Shown: positions 1 through 11,034, numbered from the stretch's first letter. The stretch is 64,000 nucleotides of DNA from Desertivirga arenae (GCF_017355785.1 NZ_JAFEWE010000019.1:1-64000), one strand, 5' to 3'. Program-made: numbers and translations. Notes: a model not told the origin generated them from the sequence alone.

Positions 1-110
1 ACGAGATGAGTTTTCCATATAGGATCGTAGTAGACTACTACGTTGATAGGCTACAGATGTAAAGGTGGTGACACCATAGTCAAGTAGTACTAATCATCCG
101 AAGCTTTCTT
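1..110 (+). rRNA. 23S ribosomal RNA, 3' end only
   Basis: The window opens inside the 3' end of a large-subunit rRNA. The stretch with GACTACTACGTTGATAGGCT, followed by a TAGTACTAAT segment, is the conserved domain VI tail of bacterial 23S rRNA. The rest of the gene lies left of the window. The exact 3' end is an estimate. It is followed by an 85-90 bp AT-rich spacer and then 5S rRNA, the normal order of an rRNA operon. An imperfect inverted repeat around 161-190 with a GAAA loop may be a processing stem just before 5S. Confidence 0.9.
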
Positions 111-197
111 AGAGCAGATAAAAGCTGTTGTTTTCTAAATTACTTCTTTCAATATATGTCTTAGGTAAAAGCGAAAAGCTTTCACCTTAAATGATCT

Positions 198-308
<111 letters not shown>

Positions 309-315
309 TTTTAAA

Positions 316-349
316 CAAAAGCCCTTCAGGAAACTGATAGGGCTTTTTC
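316..349 (+). terminator. rRNA operon terminator
   Basis: An AGCCCT / AGGGCT stem with flanking A and T runs follows 5S rRNA directly. This is the shape of a Rho-independent terminator and ends the rRNA operon. Confidence 0.8.
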
Positions 350-585
350 ATTTGGGGATTTTTCTACTTTTAATTATGCCCCTAGTAAAGATCTTTCGTT
401 TTATAAGAATTCCTACAGCCATTTGTGCCCTCTACGTTTACTTGAAACATATAATAGTTTTAACCCTGGTCTTTAGCTTCTAATGAAAATTTTGAAATAA
501 CAGGATAGATATTAGACTCCAATACACCTTGCTTATTCACAGGGGTATAAGTGTCGGTCCGAGAATTCTACTAATTAAAATGCAG

Positions 586-2043
586 CTATATTAGTTCTGA
601 AGTGATCTTTGCTGATAGCAATGCCAAAGGTATTCCCCCTCCGGGATGTACACTTCCCCCCACAAAATATAGATTTTTAATGGAGGAACTGAAATTGGGG
701 TGGCGTAAAAACGCGGCAAAACGACTGTTTGAACTGGTACCGTATAAAGAGCCTTGATAAGAGCTTGTTCTGCTTTCAATGCTTCTCGGATCAAGTATAT
801 CTTCGCAAACTATATAGTCTCTGAGATTAACATTCAAATTACGGCTAATCTTATTTATAACATTTTCCCTTGCTTCTGCAATCAGTTTATCCCAATCTTG
901 TCCTGCGTTAGCTGGTACATTGATCATGACAAACCAGTTCTCACATCCTGCCGGAGCATCAGAGGCATTATATTTAGAGCTTATATTAATATAAACGGTA
1001 GGATCATTGAAGATCTTCTTTTCTTTCCAGATTGCTCTGAACTCCGCTTCGTAGTGTTCGCTAAATAGAATATTGTGAAGGTCAAGTTCTTGAAAGGTCG
1101 TGTTTATTCCCCAATAGAAAATAAGTGCCGAACTACTTCTCTCTTGATTCAATACTCTTGACGAAACGTACAGGTTTTTTAAAAGCTTTTTGTAAGTATG
1201 CCACACATCCATGTTAGAAATTACCAAATCAGCTTCTTCTAACTGACCTTGCAACCTTATGCCTTTAACTTTTTCGTCTTCCAATACAATTTCCTCAACT
1301 TTGCTGTTATACCGGAACTTCACGCCCAGCTCCTCAGCTAGTTTAACCAGGCTTGCCGTTATCATATTCATTCCGCCTTTAGGGAAGTATGCACCAAAAT
1401 GCTGCTCAAGGTGAGGAATAACATTTAAAGTTGCCGGGGCTCGGTAAGGATCAGATCCATTATAGGTGGCATAACGATTAAAAAGCTGCGTAGTCCTTTG
1501 ATCAATAAAATAACTCTCGTTCGCCTCATTCATTGACCTGAGAGAATCGATCTTTCCAATTTTAAGAAGGGAGTTAAGCGTAGCCGTATTAAGGTAGGTC
1601 CTTATTTTGTGAAGGGATTTTTCAAGGAATACATGGTGTGTTATTTCGTAGATCTCTTCAGATCTCTTAAGAAAGTCATGTACAGCATGCTCTGAATCTG
1701 CAGTTTTTCCCGCTATTTCCCGCGCAAACTTATGTTTATCTGCCCATGCGGTTAAGCGGGTTCCGTCTTCATAGAAATAGTTGCAGATAGAAGATAGCTT
1801 GTAGTAAGAAAAGTACTCTAATGGATTCTTTCCTGCCAGGTGAAATAATTCTTCAACATATTGAGGCATGGTAAATAAACTGGGTCCGGCATCGAAACGA
1901 TATCCATCAATCACTATCTCAGACAGCTTGCCACCCGGATAAGCGTTTGATTCGAAAACTTCAACTTCGAAACCTTTAACCGCCAGTCGTATCGCTGAAG
2001 CAATACCTGCCACTCCTGCACCTATGATGATTGCCTTTGGCAT
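586..2043 (-). CDS. CrtI/CrtD-family carotenoid desaturase
   Basis: This is a 485-residue FAD-dependent desaturase of the phytoene desaturase family, normal full length. The N-terminal dinucleotide-binding motif GAGVAG (about residues 8-13) opens a Rossmann fold. The family C-terminal motif GGSVHPGGGIPLALLSAK lies close to the end. The GYRFDAGPSLFTMP segment resembles the 1-hydroxycarotenoid 3,4-desaturase (CrtD) branch in Bacteroidota more than CrtI, which usually has DMGPSWYWMP there. It probably acts at the inner membrane on acyclic carotenoids. Its ATG overlaps the stop of the upstream 57-residue ORF (TAATG), which suggests translational coupling. No other crt gene is near, so the pathway must be split over the genome. 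The exact substrate is inferred. Confidence 0.85.
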   Translation of the reverse strand: MPKAIIIGAGVAGIASAIRLAVKGFEVEVFESNAYPGGKLSEIVIDGYRFDAGPSLFTMPQYVEELFHLAGKNPLEYFSYYKLSSICNYFYEDGTRLTAWADKHKFAREIAGKTADSEHAVHDFLKRSEEIYEITHHVFLEKSLHKIRTYLNTATLNSLLKIGKIDSLRSMNEANESYFIDQRTTQLFNRYATYNGSDPYRAPATLNVIPHLEQHFGAYFPKGGMNMITASLVKLAEELGVKFRYNSKVEEIVLEDEKVKGIRLQGQLEEADLVISNMDVWHTYKKLLKNLYVSSRVLNQERSSSALIFYWGINTTFQELDLHNILFSEHYEAEFRAIWKEKKIFNDPTVYINISSKYNASDAPAGCENWFVMINVPANAGQDWDKLIAEARENVINKISRNLNVNLRDYIVCEDILDPRSIESRTSSYQGSLYGTSSNSRFAAFLRHPNFSSSIKNLYFVGGSVHPGGGIPLALLSAKITSELI

Positions 2044-2216
2044 TATTTATCCTTATTAACAAAATAGGCCACTATTACTGCAAAGATCACCAGGGCAGCT
2101 AATACTGCAACTCCTATCTTTCTTGTTTTCGCGTCTTTCCATACAATAAAGTAGAAAAAGAAGAAGATCATTGGTATAACGAAAACGAGACCAAAGATTA
2201 TAGTTGAAAAACTCAT
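2043..2216 (-). CDS. small two-helix membrane protein upstream of the desaturase
   Basis: A 57-residue ORF starts with ATG at 2216 and its TAA stop shares one base with the ATG of the carotenoid desaturase. It encodes MSFSTIIFGLVFVIPMIFFF, a charged turn WKDAKTRK, then a second hydrophobic stretch (about residues 35-52) and a NKDK tail. Two transmembrane helices with a short positively charged loop are predicted. I do not recognise a family. The 1-bp overlap and the hydrophobic pattern argue for a real gene co-transcribed with the desaturase. It may help membrane association of carotenoid enzymes, but that is speculation. Confidence 0.6.
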   Translation of the reverse strand: MSFSTIIFGLVFVIPMIFFFFYFIVWKDAKTRKIGVAVLAALVIFAVIVAYFVNKDK

Positions 2217-2242
2217 GTATACGTGTTCAAATAAGATTAAAA

Positions 2243-3262
2243 TTAAAAAGGCATTCTGGCTAAAGGAGCGATATCCTGTCCTACAAAGTCTTTATTAAGG
2301 AATTTGTAATAACCGGCAATTGCGATCATTCCAGCGTTATCGGTGCAATATTGAAACTCGGGAATAAAAACCTTCCATCCTTGTTGTTGCGCCATTTCTT
2401 TCAATGCAGATCTTAAGCCCGAATTGGCAGACACCCCACCGGCAATGGCAATACTTTTTATACCGTACTGTTTTGCCGCTTTTTTAACCTTACTTAAGAG
2501 AATGGTAATGATACGGTACTGAACGGAAGCACAGACGTCTGCCATATTCTTTTCCAAGAACTCAGGATCGTTCTTCTGTTTATCCCTCACAAAATATAAA
2601 ATGGAGGTTTTGAGTCCGCTGAAGCTGAAGTCGAAGCCCGGTATTTGAGGTTCTGGAAACTGAAACGCATCTGGATTGCCTTCCTTAGCATATTTATCGA
2701 TCAGTGGTCCACCCGGATAAGGCAGGTCGAGTATCTTAGCTGTTTTATCAAAGGCCTCTCCTGCAGCATCGTCCATTGTTTGTCCGATGATTTCCATATC
2801 AAAGTAATCTTTCACCAGAACCACTTGCGTATGGCCGCCAGAAACGGTAAGGCATAAAAAAGGAAATTCAGGAGCTGACCAGTCCGGATGATTATCATAA
2901 GGGATGAAATGAGCCAGAATGTGCGCCTGCATATGGTTAACCTCAATTAAAGGGATATTTCTAGCAAGGGTAAACGCCTTTGCAAAAGAAGTTCCAACCA
3001 GGAGTGAACCTAATAAGCCGGGACCACGAGTAAAAGCTACTGCATCAATCTCTTTTTTGTTTACTTTTGCGTTAGAAAGTGCTTCCTCTACGACGGGGAT
3101 GATGTGCTGTTGATGCGCACGGGAAGCTAATTCTGGCACTACTCCACCATATTTTTGATGAACTTGCTGAGTAGCTATAATATTAGACAGCATTTTGCCG
3201 TCTTTACATACGGCTGCTGATGTTTCATCACACGAAGATTCAATTGCGAGGATTGTTGCCAA
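2243..3262 (-). CDS. tsaD: tRNA N6-adenosine threonylcarbamoyltransferase TsaD
   Basis: TsaD transfers the threonylcarbamoyl group to A37 of ANN-decoding tRNAs, making t6A. The 339-residue length is standard. The ASKHA-fold signatures are present: AIESSCDETS at the N terminus, the metal-binding HMQAH motif (His about 110 and 114), VSGGHTQ, GEAFDK and GGVSANSGLR. The start codon is TTG at 3260-3262; upstream in frame to the neighbouring gene there is no ATG, and the MATILAIESS start matches the family. tsaC, which makes the threonylcarbamoyl-AMP substrate, is in this window at 61.5 kb. It is divergent from the tamB-like gene across only about 45-85 bp. Confidence 0.97.
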   Translation of the reverse strand: MATILAIESSCDETSAAVCKDGKMLSNIIATQQVHQKYGGVVPELASRAHQQHIIPVVEEALSNAKVNKKEIDAVAFTRGPGLLGSLLVGTSFAKAFTLARNIPLIEVNHMQAHILAHFIPYDNHPDWSAPEFPFLCLTVSGGHTQVVLVKDYFDMEIIGQTMDDAAGEAFDKTAKILDLPYPGGPLIDKYAKEGNPDAFQFPEPQIPGFDFSFSGLKTSILYFVRDKQKNDPEFLEKNMADVCASVQYRIITILLSKVKKAAKQYGIKSIAIAGGVSANSGLRSALKEMAQQQGWKVFIPEFQYCTDNAGMIAIAGYYKFLNKDFVGQDIAPLARMPF

Positions 3263-3307
3263 ACCGGATATCTTTATTATTGTTTTACTTATACAAAACG
3301 CAAAACT

Positions 3308-6300
3308 ATTAAAAAAGTACTTAAAATAACGCTTTGGACACTGACTGTGATCATTCTATTGTTTGCAGCTTTAGTTTTCTCCTTGCGATATAAGTCGGTA
3401 CAAACCTACATAGCAAAAAAAGCGGCTGCTTACCTTTCTAAAGAGCTTAAGACATTAGTTGACCTAAAGGGCATTTATGTAAAGCCTTTTAAATCCCTGG
3501 TTCTTGAAGGACTATATGTGCAGGACCTGGACAAGGATACGCTACTTTATTCTCCTCAACTTACGGTAGATATTAATGTCTTCTCTATTGAGAACCGCCG
3601 GATAGGTATTGAATCTGCCCAACTTGATAGCGGGCAGTTCTACTTCAAGAGCTATAAAGGCGGAGGCAATAACCTGAAGTTTATAATTGACTATTTTAAA
3701 CCTAAGCCTAGTGGCAAACCTAAAGGGAAGCCCTATGACATTACTGTGGATAGGATTGTACTTAATAAAATAGCTTTCAAGTACCGCAATTTTAGTCGGG
3801 ATAATGCATTAAAACGAATTAATTTCGATGATATTGACCTTTCCGCTCTAAGTACTACAGTTCTAAATATCGATACCAAAAAGCATTTGTTTGATGCCCA
3901 GGTTAACAATTTGACTTTCAGGGAGAAGAGCGGTTTTAAGCTTCTTAATCTAACTACGAAAGCAAGTATCGATACTAATAAGATGGAATTCAGCAGGTTG
4001 TTGCTGCAAACGCCTCATTCCAGGGTCAGCAACTACTTACTAATGCGGTATAATCGCTTTTCCGACTTTAAAAGTTTCGTAAGTAAGGTTTATGTAAAGG
4101 CTAACTTAAAACAATCTCACATCCACTCAAAAGATATCTCCTTCTTTGCAGATGCCACCAGGAAAATGAACCTTGATCTTAGGGTTAAAGGAAATTTAAA
4201 TGGTTATGTAAATAATATAAGGGCAAGGAATTTCATAGCAAGTGCAGGACAGGCGACCTATTTGAAAGGGAATTTTACTGTCAAAGGATTGCCTTCAATC
4301 AGTAAAACTTACCTCGAACTTCGGTTTGACCAATTGCATACCAACAGTAAAGACATACAATATTTGTCAAAGGCACTTGCACTTAAATTGAAAGCGCTGC
4401 CTCCGGTTGTAACAAAATTGGGAAATGTTAGTTATTCGGGTGTTTTTAAAGGGCTCGTTAAGAACTTCAGCATTAACGGGGAGGTGAAAACAGCCTTAGG
4501 AAGACTTCAGCCAAACCTGCGTATGAACCTGGCAGGAACTCCAACTTATTCGGGTGTTGTTAAGGCAATTGATTTTGATCTGCAGAGCTTGTTGAATCGA
4601 CAGGACCTTGGTCGTGCAACTTTAACTGCAAACATCTCCGGCAAAGGGTTTGATGTTAAGAACCTAAGTGAAACGGTAGAGGCACGAGCTGATTATTTTG
4701 ATTTCAGAGGTTATCGGTACACAAACATCGCTATCAACGGAACGTACAACCGCCGGTTCTTCCGGGGTAAGGCTAGTATTAATGACAGAAATATTCATCT
4801 TCAATTTAATGGAGGGATAAATTTGGACTTGAAAGTGCCCGAGTTCCATTTCGTGGCCAGCTTAAGGAATACTGATTTCAGGAAACTTGGATTCACCAAA
4901 GACACTTTAAAAGTTGATGCCGATATCAGGACAAATTTTACAGGCACCAACCTTAATAACATCCAGGGAAATTTTGTGGTGAGGAATATCCATTTGATCC
5001 GTCCGGGAAATTCTTTGGTTGTTAATTCTTTGGATCTGGTAGCTGGAGGCACAGGTAGATCTCGTTCACTTACAGTTAAGTCTGATATACTCGATGCTGA
5101 AATAGTAGGTCAGTACGGCCTGCAAGAGCTTCCTGCCTATTTCAAGTCGGTAGTCAAGAAATATATACCTTCTTTGCAGCTAAAAACTCAGAGAACTGCT
5201 CCTCAGATTTTTGATATTAATCTCAAGATTAAATATTTCGAACCGATAGCAGCTTTCTTTATGCCGCAATTGAAACTACCCGAGGGTGCGGTGTTCAATG
5301 GCAAGTTTAACTCAACTACTAACACTGCTACGATCAACGGGTCAAGTCCGGTTATCGAGTATCAGCAAATTAAACTTACTAATTTTATCCTCGACGAGTC
5401 CACTACTCCGGAAGCTTTAAATATTTTCGCTACTGCGGATCGTATCGACCTTAATAATAAATTTTATATACAGAATATAAACGTTGCTAACATCCTCAGA
5501 AACGATAGTCTGGCACTGAATGTTAAGTTATCGGATAAGGACGCAACGAACCAGCTCGACTTGAACGGCCTCGTTGAATTTTCTACTGATACCGCTGCAC
5601 GATTATCTGTACTGCCGTCTGACGTTGTTATCAACAAAGAGGGTTGGAGGATTCAGGAGAAGGTTAGGCTGAAGTTTGATCAGAAGAAGGTTTATATTGA
5701 AAACTTTGAATTATTCAGGGATAACCAGTTGCTGACAGTAGACGGGGTATTGTCTGCCGATCCAAAGGATGTTCTTAACGTAGGTTTCAAGCAGTTCAAG
5801 CTGGCTACCTTCAATTCTTTAACCGCCGGGTCTAAGGTTGCCCTTGGAGGCATGATGAACGGTCACCTTATTATAAATACACCACTTAAAAAGCCTAAGC
5901 TAGAATCTGATATCAGCATAGATTCCCTAACAATGAATAGTACTCATATTGGGGACCTTACCTTAACTGCTAATCTCGACAACGAAACGAAGCTGGTAGA
6001 GGTCGAAATGAATATTCTGAAGGAAGGCAAGGAGACAATGTTCATCTCGGGAACTTATAATGCTAATTCAGAAAATAACAAGCTGAACCTTGATCTCATC
6101 ATGAATAATAGTGAGGCTGTACTTTTTCAGCCTTTTATAAAAAACCTTGTTTCTGACTTGAATGGTAATGTTTCGGCATCCTTCAAGGTAACAGGTAATC
6201 CTCTAAATCCACACATCCGGGGAAGAGCTAAACTTGATGGGGTCGGATTAACAGTTAATTATTTAAAAACGCATTATCTCATAAACGATAGTGTAAGGGT

Positions 6301-7783
6301 TGAGAATAGTGTGATCCTTTTAAGGGATCTTGCTATCAACGATATTTATGGTCATACTGCTACTGCCAACGGGACCGTGGATATGAAGAACCCCAAGGTT
6401 CCTGATATAGACATTGTGATCAAGGCGGATGGTATTCAGGCTTTAAATACAACGGCCAAGGATAATCCTTTGTACTATGGAACCGCCTTTGGCACGGGTA
6501 CGTTTAAGTTTAAAGGACCAACAAATAATATGAGGATTGATATTACCGCCCGGACAGAAGACAGGACGGTATTCAATATCCCTCTGAATAGTTCTGAGCG
6601 GGTAGGTAACAGTAATTTTATTACTTATGTAACTAAGGATTCAGCACTGGCTCCACCAAAGGCAAACTACTTTGCTGGTTTAGTGATGAATTTTGAGCTA
6701 ACAGTGGGAGAATCCTCTCAGGTGAATATTATCACTGACCTTGGTAAGCTAAGCGGACAAGGCCGCGCCGATCCTCTTGTTATGAAGATCACCAGTGCAG
6801 GGGACTTCGAAATGCGTGGAGAATACCAGATCTCTCAGGGTAAATTTATCTTCACTGCGCAGGATTATTTCAACAAGCAGTTTGATATTTATCAGGGTGG
6901 TACCATTCGTTGGACAGGAGATCCTACTCAAGCTTTGATCAATGTTAACGCAGTATATAGTGTAAGAGCTAATCTTAAAGATCTTTATCTGGCAGCTAAT
7001 GCCGGGCAGCAGTCTCAGACTGCTCTTACAGAAGCAATTATTAACCTGCAGGGAATTATCACTCAGCCCAAGATAAATCTCGACCTTAACTTCCCTAACG
7101 ATGCGTACATAAAGGATCAATTGCAAAGTTATTTCAGCAATCCCGATAATACCCGTACACAAGCGATCAGTATTATCGTAAGAAGAGCTTTTACCAATAC
7201 CAGTAACTTTGAAAATACTGCGACATCAACACTTGCCAACGCAGGTACAGAGCTGACGGTGAATATTCTTAACTCAATTATTGCCAAGTCTTTGAACCTT
7301 AAAACTGTCGATATAAACATCAGGTCGGTAAACGATTTCGGTTTGTCTGGCAGGTTCTTTAATGACAGGCTAAGGATCACAGGAAGTTTAACAGACGTAA
7401 GGGCCACTTCAAGTAATCTCGTTAATTTCAATAGTTCGACTGGAAATACCTATTACGCCCGCGATATTGAGTTGCAATACCTGATCAAGAAAGATGGGAC
7501 ATTAATTGCTCGGGCCTCTAACCGCCTGAGTAATCGCAGTATCCTTACTGCTACAAATGTGAACGGGCAGGACTATGTGAATGCATTGGGAGTAGTCTAT
7601 AGGAAAGATTTTGATTCGCTTGGAGAATTTATCAGAGCATTTGTAGGAAAGAGCAGGAAGGAAGAAAGAAAGGATGGAACTCCTATTCCTAATCCAGCCG
7701 GCCCCGTAACTCCTGTAACTCCCAGTACTCCGGTTCCGGCTCCAATATCAGGTGAACCTGCCAAAAAAGCGGCAGGCCGTTAA
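3308..7783 (+). CDS. TamB-like translocation/assembly module protein (DUF490)
   Basis: This very long protein (about 1490 residues) has an N-terminal transmembrane anchor followed by repetitive beta-rich sequence. The C-terminal DUF490/TamB domain includes [19 protein letters not shown] and [14 protein letters not shown]. TamB-type AsmA-like proteins form long grooved tubes across the periplasm, help outer-membrane lipid transport, and pair with BamA-type barrels. The C terminus is Pro-rich ([13 protein letters not shown]). A GTG at 3347 is the first standard start, but it falls inside the membrane helix. The frame stays open upstream and reads [13 protein letters not shown] from an ATT at 3308, like the MKKxLKI start of relatives, so ATT initiation is proposed. 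The stop overlaps ribBA's stop tail to tail by 4 bp (TTAA). Confidence 0.85.
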   Translation: MKKVLKITLWTLTVIILLFAALVFSLRYKSVQTYIAKKAAAYLSKELKTLVDLKGIYVKPFKSLVLEGLYVQDLDKDTLLYSPQLTVDINVFSIENRRIGIESAQLDSGQFYFKSYKGGGNNLKFIIDYFKPKPSGKPKGKPYDITVDRIVLNKIAFKYRNFSRDNALKRINFDDIDLSALSTTVLNIDTKKHLFDAQVNNLTFREKSGFKLLNLTTKASIDTNKMEFSRLLLQTPHSRVSNYLLMRYNRFSDFKSFVSKVYVKANLKQSHIHSKDISFFADATRKMNLDLRVKGNLNGYVNNIRARNFIASAGQATYLKGNFTVKGLPSISKTYLELRFDQLHTNSKDIQYLSKALALKLKALPPVVTKLGNVSYSGVFKGLVKNFSINGEVKTALGRLQPNLRMNLAGTPTYSGVVKAIDFDLQSLLNRQDLGRATLTANISGKGFDVKNLSETVEARADYFDFRGYRYTNIAINGTYNRRFFRGKASINDRNIHLQFNGGINLDLKVPEFHFVASLRNTDFRKLGFTKDTLKVDADIRTNFTGTNLNNIQGNFVVRNIHLIRPGNSLVVNSLDLVAGGTGRSRSLTVKSDILDAEIVGQYGLQELPAYFKSVVKKYIPSLQLKTQRTAPQIFDINLKIKYFEPIAAFFMPQLKLPEGAVFNGKFNSTTNTATINGSSPVIEYQQIKLTNFILDESTTPEALNIFATADRIDLNNKFYIQNINVANILRNDSLALNVKLSDKDATNQLDLNGLVEFSTDTAARLSVLPSDVVINKEGWRIQEKVRLKFDQKKVYIENFELFRDNQLLTVDGVLSADPKDVLNVGFKQFKLATFNSLTAGSKVALGGMMNGHLIINTPLKKPKLESDISIDSLTMNSTHIGDLTLTANLDNETKLVEVEMNILKEGKETMFISGTYNANSENNKLNLDLIMNNSEAVLFQPFIKNLVSDLNGNVSASFKVTGNPLNPHIRGRAKLDGVGLTVNYLKTHYLINDSVRVENSVILLRDLAINDIYGHTATANGTVDMKNPKVPDIDIVIKADGIQALNTTAKDNPLYYGTAFGTGTFKFKGPTNNMRIDITARTEDRTVFNIPLNSSERVGNSNFITYVTKDSALAPPKANYFAGLVMNFELTVGESSQVNIITDLGKLSGQGRADPLVMKITSAGDFEMRGEYQISQGKFIFTAQDYFNKQFDIYQGGTIRWTGDPTQALINVNAVYSVRANLKDLYLAANAGQQSQTALTEAIINLQGIITQPKINLDLNFPNDAYIKDQLQSYFSNPDNTRTQAISIIVRRAFTNTSNFENTATSTLANAGTELTVNILNSIIAKSLNLKTVDINIRSVNDFGLSGRFFNDRLRITGSLTDVRATSSNLVNFNSSTGNTYYARDIELQYLIKKDGTLIARASNRLSNRSILTATNVNGQDYVNALGVVYRKDFDSLGEFIRAFVGKSRKEERKDGTPIPNPAGPVTPVTPSTPVPAPISGEPAKKAAGR

Positions 7784-9000
7784 TCTTGTTCGTTCTTCAT
7801 TATCGAATGCCCCATCTTATCCCTTTTCGTTTTCAAGTATAACTCGTTATGCTTGTTTGACTGGATTTCGATAGGAACGTTTTCTATAACTTCTAATTGA
7901 TAACCAATTAAACCAGCCCTTTTAGTCGGGTTATTTGACATCAGGCGCATTTTTTTAACACCAAGGCTGCGAAGGATCTGGGCTCCTACACCGTAATCCC
8001 GCTGATCCATTTTGAACCCTAGCTGAAGATTAGCTTCGACGGTATCAAAACCATTTTCCTGCAAGTTATATGCATGTAATTTATTGATCAGGCCAATACC
8101 TCGGCCTTCCTGATTCATGTAAATGATCACGCCTTTTCCTTCCTGGTCAATCATCTCCATAGCTTTATGAAGCTGAGGACCGCAATCGCAGCGGCAAGAA
8201 CCAAATATATCTCCGGTAATACATGAACTATGAACACGTACCAGGATGGGTTCTTCTGGATCCCAGGTCCCTTTGACAAGTGCAATATGGTGTTCCCCTG
8301 TATTGATCTGTGTATAGGCAACCATTTCGAAATCGCCCCACTCTGTAGGAAGTTTAACCGCTACTTCTTTTTTAATAAGAGATTCGGTACGCAACCTATA
8401 GGCAATAAGATCCTTTATAGAAATGATCTTCATGTCGAATCTTTTAGCGATCTCTACAAGATCATATAGACGGGCCATTTCTCCGTCCTCTTTCATGATC
8501 TCTACGATCAGACCTGCAGGCTCAAAACCTGCCATTGCTGCAAGGTCTGTAGCTGCTTCTGTATGTCCAGCTCTTCTAAGCACACCGCCTTCTACAGATC
8601 TTAGAGGAAAGATATGTCCCGGTCTGCCTAATTCTTCTGGCTTGGTTGCTGGATTTATCAGGGCAAGCACCGTTTTAGCACGGTCTGAGGCAGAAATGCC
8701 AGTAGTACAGCCATGTCCAATTAAATCTACCGAAATAGTGAAATTAGTTTCATGGGTAGCGGTATTGTTGCCTACCATCATATCCAGCTTTAGTTCATCG
8801 CATCGTTCTGCTGTAAGAGGTGCACAGATTAAGCCTTTGCCATGAGTAGCCATGAAGTTGATCACTTCAGGAGTGGCATTAGCTGCAGCAGTTAGGAAGT
8901 CGCCTTCATTTTCGCGATCTTCATCATCCACTACAATGATCACTTTTCCGGCTTTTATATCGTCAATAGCTTCTTCTATTGTATTTAATTTGATATCCAT
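7780..9000 (-). CDS. ribBA: bifunctional riboflavin enzyme RibBA (DHBP synthase / GTP cyclohydrolase II)
   Basis: A 406-residue fusion catalyses two first steps of riboflavin synthesis. The N-terminal half is 3,4-dihydroxy-2-butanone 4-phosphate synthase, with the acidic [11 protein letters not shown] motif (about 25-35), the RPGHIFPLR segment (about 126-134) and His146 in GHTEA. The C-terminal half is GTP cyclohydrolase II, with zinc cysteines about 260, 271 and 273 in [17 protein letters not shown] and the RGIGL motif. Both halves look active. No other rib gene is adjacent. The upstream gap is only about 60 bp and holds no FMN riboswitch. A TAATTTTG sequence just upstream (9009-9016, minus strand) could be a -7 element, but the -33 spacing is poor. 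Confidence 0.97.
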   Translation of the reverse strand: MDIKLNTIEEAIDDIKAGKVIIVVDDEDRENEGDFLTAAANATPEVINFMATHGKGLICAPLTAERCDELKLDMMVGNNTATHETNFTISVDLIGHGCTTGISASDRAKTVLALINPATKPEELGRPGHIFPLRSVEGGVLRRAGHTEAATDLAAMAGFEPAGLIVEIMKEDGEMARLYDLVEIAKRFDMKIISIKDLIAYRLRTESLIKKEVAVKLPTEWGDFEMVAYTQINTGEHHIALVKGTWDPEEPILVRVHSSCITGDIFGSCRCDCGPQLHKAMEMIDQEGKGVIIYMNQEGRGIGLINKLHAYNLQENGFDTVEANLQLGFKMDQRDYGVGAQILRSLGVKKMRLMSNNPTKRAGLIGYQLEVIENVPIEIQSNKHNELYLKTKRDKMGHSIMKNEQD

Positions 9001-9063
9001 GTTAAGAACAAAATTACGCTATTCGAGCAAGCAAAAAATGGGAGTATATAATTGAAAGGTAAA

Positions 9064-10491
9064 TTATGTGGATTTCTTAAACCGCTTGAATAGCTTCTGG
9101 AAGTATTGCTTATAATAATCCAGGTCAAACAACACAGAATCGGAAGCCGCTTTATAGGTTAAAAATGCTCCGAGAGGCGCAAGTACTACAATTGCTATCC
9201 ACATACCCAACAGTGGGGTGATTGATCCTTCACGAGCTGCTTTCTCCCCAATGGTAGAAATAATGTGGAAGATCAGGAAGAAAATGATAGACACCACCAC
9301 AGGCAATCCCAAACCACCTTTTCTTATAATTGCACCTAAGGGAGCGCCAATGAAAAATAGCACCAGACAGGAAAGGGCCAGGGTGAATTTACGATGATAT
9401 TCTACAATGTACCTTCTGATGAGCTTATAATATCCCTCCTGTTCTTCTTTTCGCATCGTAAGTGACTCAGAAAGCGTTCTAGCCTGACTCATGGCATACT
9501 CGATCGACTGACTACGGTTGGTTTCGGGAATGATTTCAAGAACTGGCTTATTAGCAGCTTTAATCTTTGGATGCTGTGCTATTCTGTAATTCGAGAAGAA
9601 TACACGGTAGGATGGTAGTAATGTTCTGTAGATTGCACTGGCATTGCTGTCGGCAATTTTTCCGGTAGAGTCCTGGTAGTATTTCAGCTGCTTTAGATTA
9701 AGCATAGCAGCATTGTTTTTGAAAAGATCTTCATCGGTGCGTTTCATCTTGAAACTACTGATGTTAAACTTTTGCTCGGTCTGTTGGAAAAAGAATCTGC
9801 TGAAGCGTTGACGGGGATTGTACACTTTATCTCCTGAAGTTTCCTCATAACGTACCCCATCTTTCAGGATCATTACAAGGAACTGGTCATCATGTGTTTT
9901 ATACATTTTGCCAGACTTCGCTTTGATTACCGAAGAAGCGCCATTAGCTCCATTATTTTCGTAGATCAACACATTGTGAAGTGTTTGACCGTCAGGGTCT
10001 TTCTTTTCCACCTTTATGGCATAATTATCAAAGGTGCTGTTAAAGACCCCTTCCTGAATAAGTTTGGTGGATTTCTGGTTCCTAACATCCCAAAGCAGCG
10101 AACCCATTTTAAGGTTAGCTACGGGAAGCATATAGTCTGAGAAGAGGAATGCCGCAATACTCAGCATAGAAATGAGTACGACCAAAGGCATCATCGCTTT
10201 CTGTAAAGAAATTCCTGCTGCTTTTATTGCTACAAGTTCATAGTTCTCTCCCAGGCTACCAAAGGTCATAATAGAGGAAAGCAGCATCGCGAGCGGCAAT
10301 GCCATTGCTACGTTTGTAGCCGAAGCATACCACATTAACTCCAGAATAACGTACCATTCGAACCCCTTTCCAATAAGATCATCGATGTATTTAAATAAAA
10401 ATAGCATCAATAATACAAACATTACAATAAGAAAGGTCACGAAGAAAGGCCTTATAAATGCCTTAATAACCAGCAGGTGAACTTTTTTCAC
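9064..10491 (-). CDS. LptF/LptG-family lipopolysaccharide export permease
   Basis: This 475-residue integral membrane protein belongs to the YjgP/YjgQ (LptF/LptG) family. Those permeases extract LPS from the inner membrane with the ATPase LptB. The sequence shows the family layout: N-terminal helices (FVTFLIVMFVLLMLFLF and a second pair), a large periplasmic beta-jellyroll region (about residues 130-350), and C-terminal helices beginning near LALSCLVLFFIGAPLGAII. Start is GTG at 10491. It could be either LptF or LptG; Bacteroidota usually encode the two apart. A TAAGTTTG sequence lies immediately before the start (10496-10503). It lies 96 bp downstream of the START-like gene, on the same strand. 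Confidence 0.9.
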   Translation of the reverse strand: MKKVHLLVIKAFIRPFFVTFLIVMFVLLMLFLFKYIDDLIGKGFEWYVILELMWYASATNVAMALPLAMLLSSIMTFGSLGENYELVAIKAAGISLQKAMMPLVVLISMLSIAAFLFSDYMLPVANLKMGSLLWDVRNQKSTKLIQEGVFNSTFDNYAIKVEKKDPDGQTLHNVLIYENNGANGASSVIKAKSGKMYKTHDDQFLVMILKDGVRYEETSGDKVYNPRQRFSRFFFQQTEQKFNISSFKMKRTDEDLFKNNAAMLNLKQLKYYQDSTGKIADSNASAIYRTLLPSYRVFFSNYRIAQHPKIKAANKPVLEIIPETNRSQSIEYAMSQARTLSESLTMRKEEQEGYYKLIRRYIVEYHRKFTLALSCLVLFFIGAPLGAIIRKGGLGLPVVVSIIFFLIFHIISTIGEKAAREGSITPLLGMWIAIVVLAPLGAFLTYKAASDSVLFDLDYYKQYFQKLFKRFKKST

Positions 10492-10587
10492 TATGCAAAC
10501 TTAGATAAAATTTTTACTATGTGTCCCATACAAATAACACATAAAAACCTATCTTATTTTAGCAATTTAAAATTCAGGAAAATAAAA

Positions 10588-10968
10588 TTAGGCTCCTAAT
10601 ACGCTGATAAGGTATTCTATCTGGTTATCCCAGATCTTCTTTCTTTCTTCTATTGCATCTTCCGGTGCAAAATCTGTAATAGCCAGGGCAACATCATTGG
10701 TTAGCTCGTCTTGCATCACCTCCATTTCAAAATAACAGTGCGGCTCGTCGTCAATCCATTTGAATTTTACGAGTTTGTTATCTTTTGCTGAAAGAAGTTT
10801 GGCTTTGTGCTCCTCGCCATCCCAAACGAAAGTATACGTTTGATCTCTGTAGGTTACCTCGTCTGCAAACCATTGAGACAGAGCATTTGGCTCGCTCAAA
10901 AAGCTGTATAAGATCTTAGGAGAAGACTTTATTTCGTACTCTAAATTAAACTTCTTTTTTTCTGCCAT
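10588..10968 (-). CDS. START-like domain protein (SRPBCC/AHSA1 superfamily)
   Basis: A 126-residue protein with the helix-grip pattern of the AHSA1/START superfamily. It begins KFNLEYEIKSSPKILYSFLSEP, then LSQWFADEV, and ends with a long amphipathic helix (RKKIWDNQIEYLISVLGA). The motif of first strand, LSEPxxLxxWFAD and C-terminal helix is what Bacteroidota START-like proteins of this size show. Such domains bind hydrophobic ligands or act on partner proteins. The ligand here is unknown. It is divergent from tRNA-Met and upstream of the LptF/G-type gene on the same strand. Confidence 0.8.
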   Translation of the reverse strand: MAEKKKFNLEYEIKSSPKILYSFLSEPNALSQWFADEVTYRDQTYTFVWDGEEHKAKLLSAKDNKLVKFKWIDDEPHCYFEMEVMQDELTNDVALAITDFAPEDAIEERKKIWDNQIEYLISVLGA

Positions 10969-11034
10969 TCTTATTCCGTTTGTACGATGTCGTGTTTTTT
11001 TAGAATTTTCTTTTTAAAGAAAGGTAAATTAATC

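Noticed and set aside
460-567. Open stretch of 35 codons on the minus strand ending LEAKDQG, which looks protein-like
   Set aside because: It has no start codon, is preceded by a stop and is short. It could be a gene remnant but there is no way to support it.
9001-9063. FMN riboswitch before ribBA
   Set aside because: The gap is only about 60 bp, too short, and lacks the conserved RFN-element sequences.
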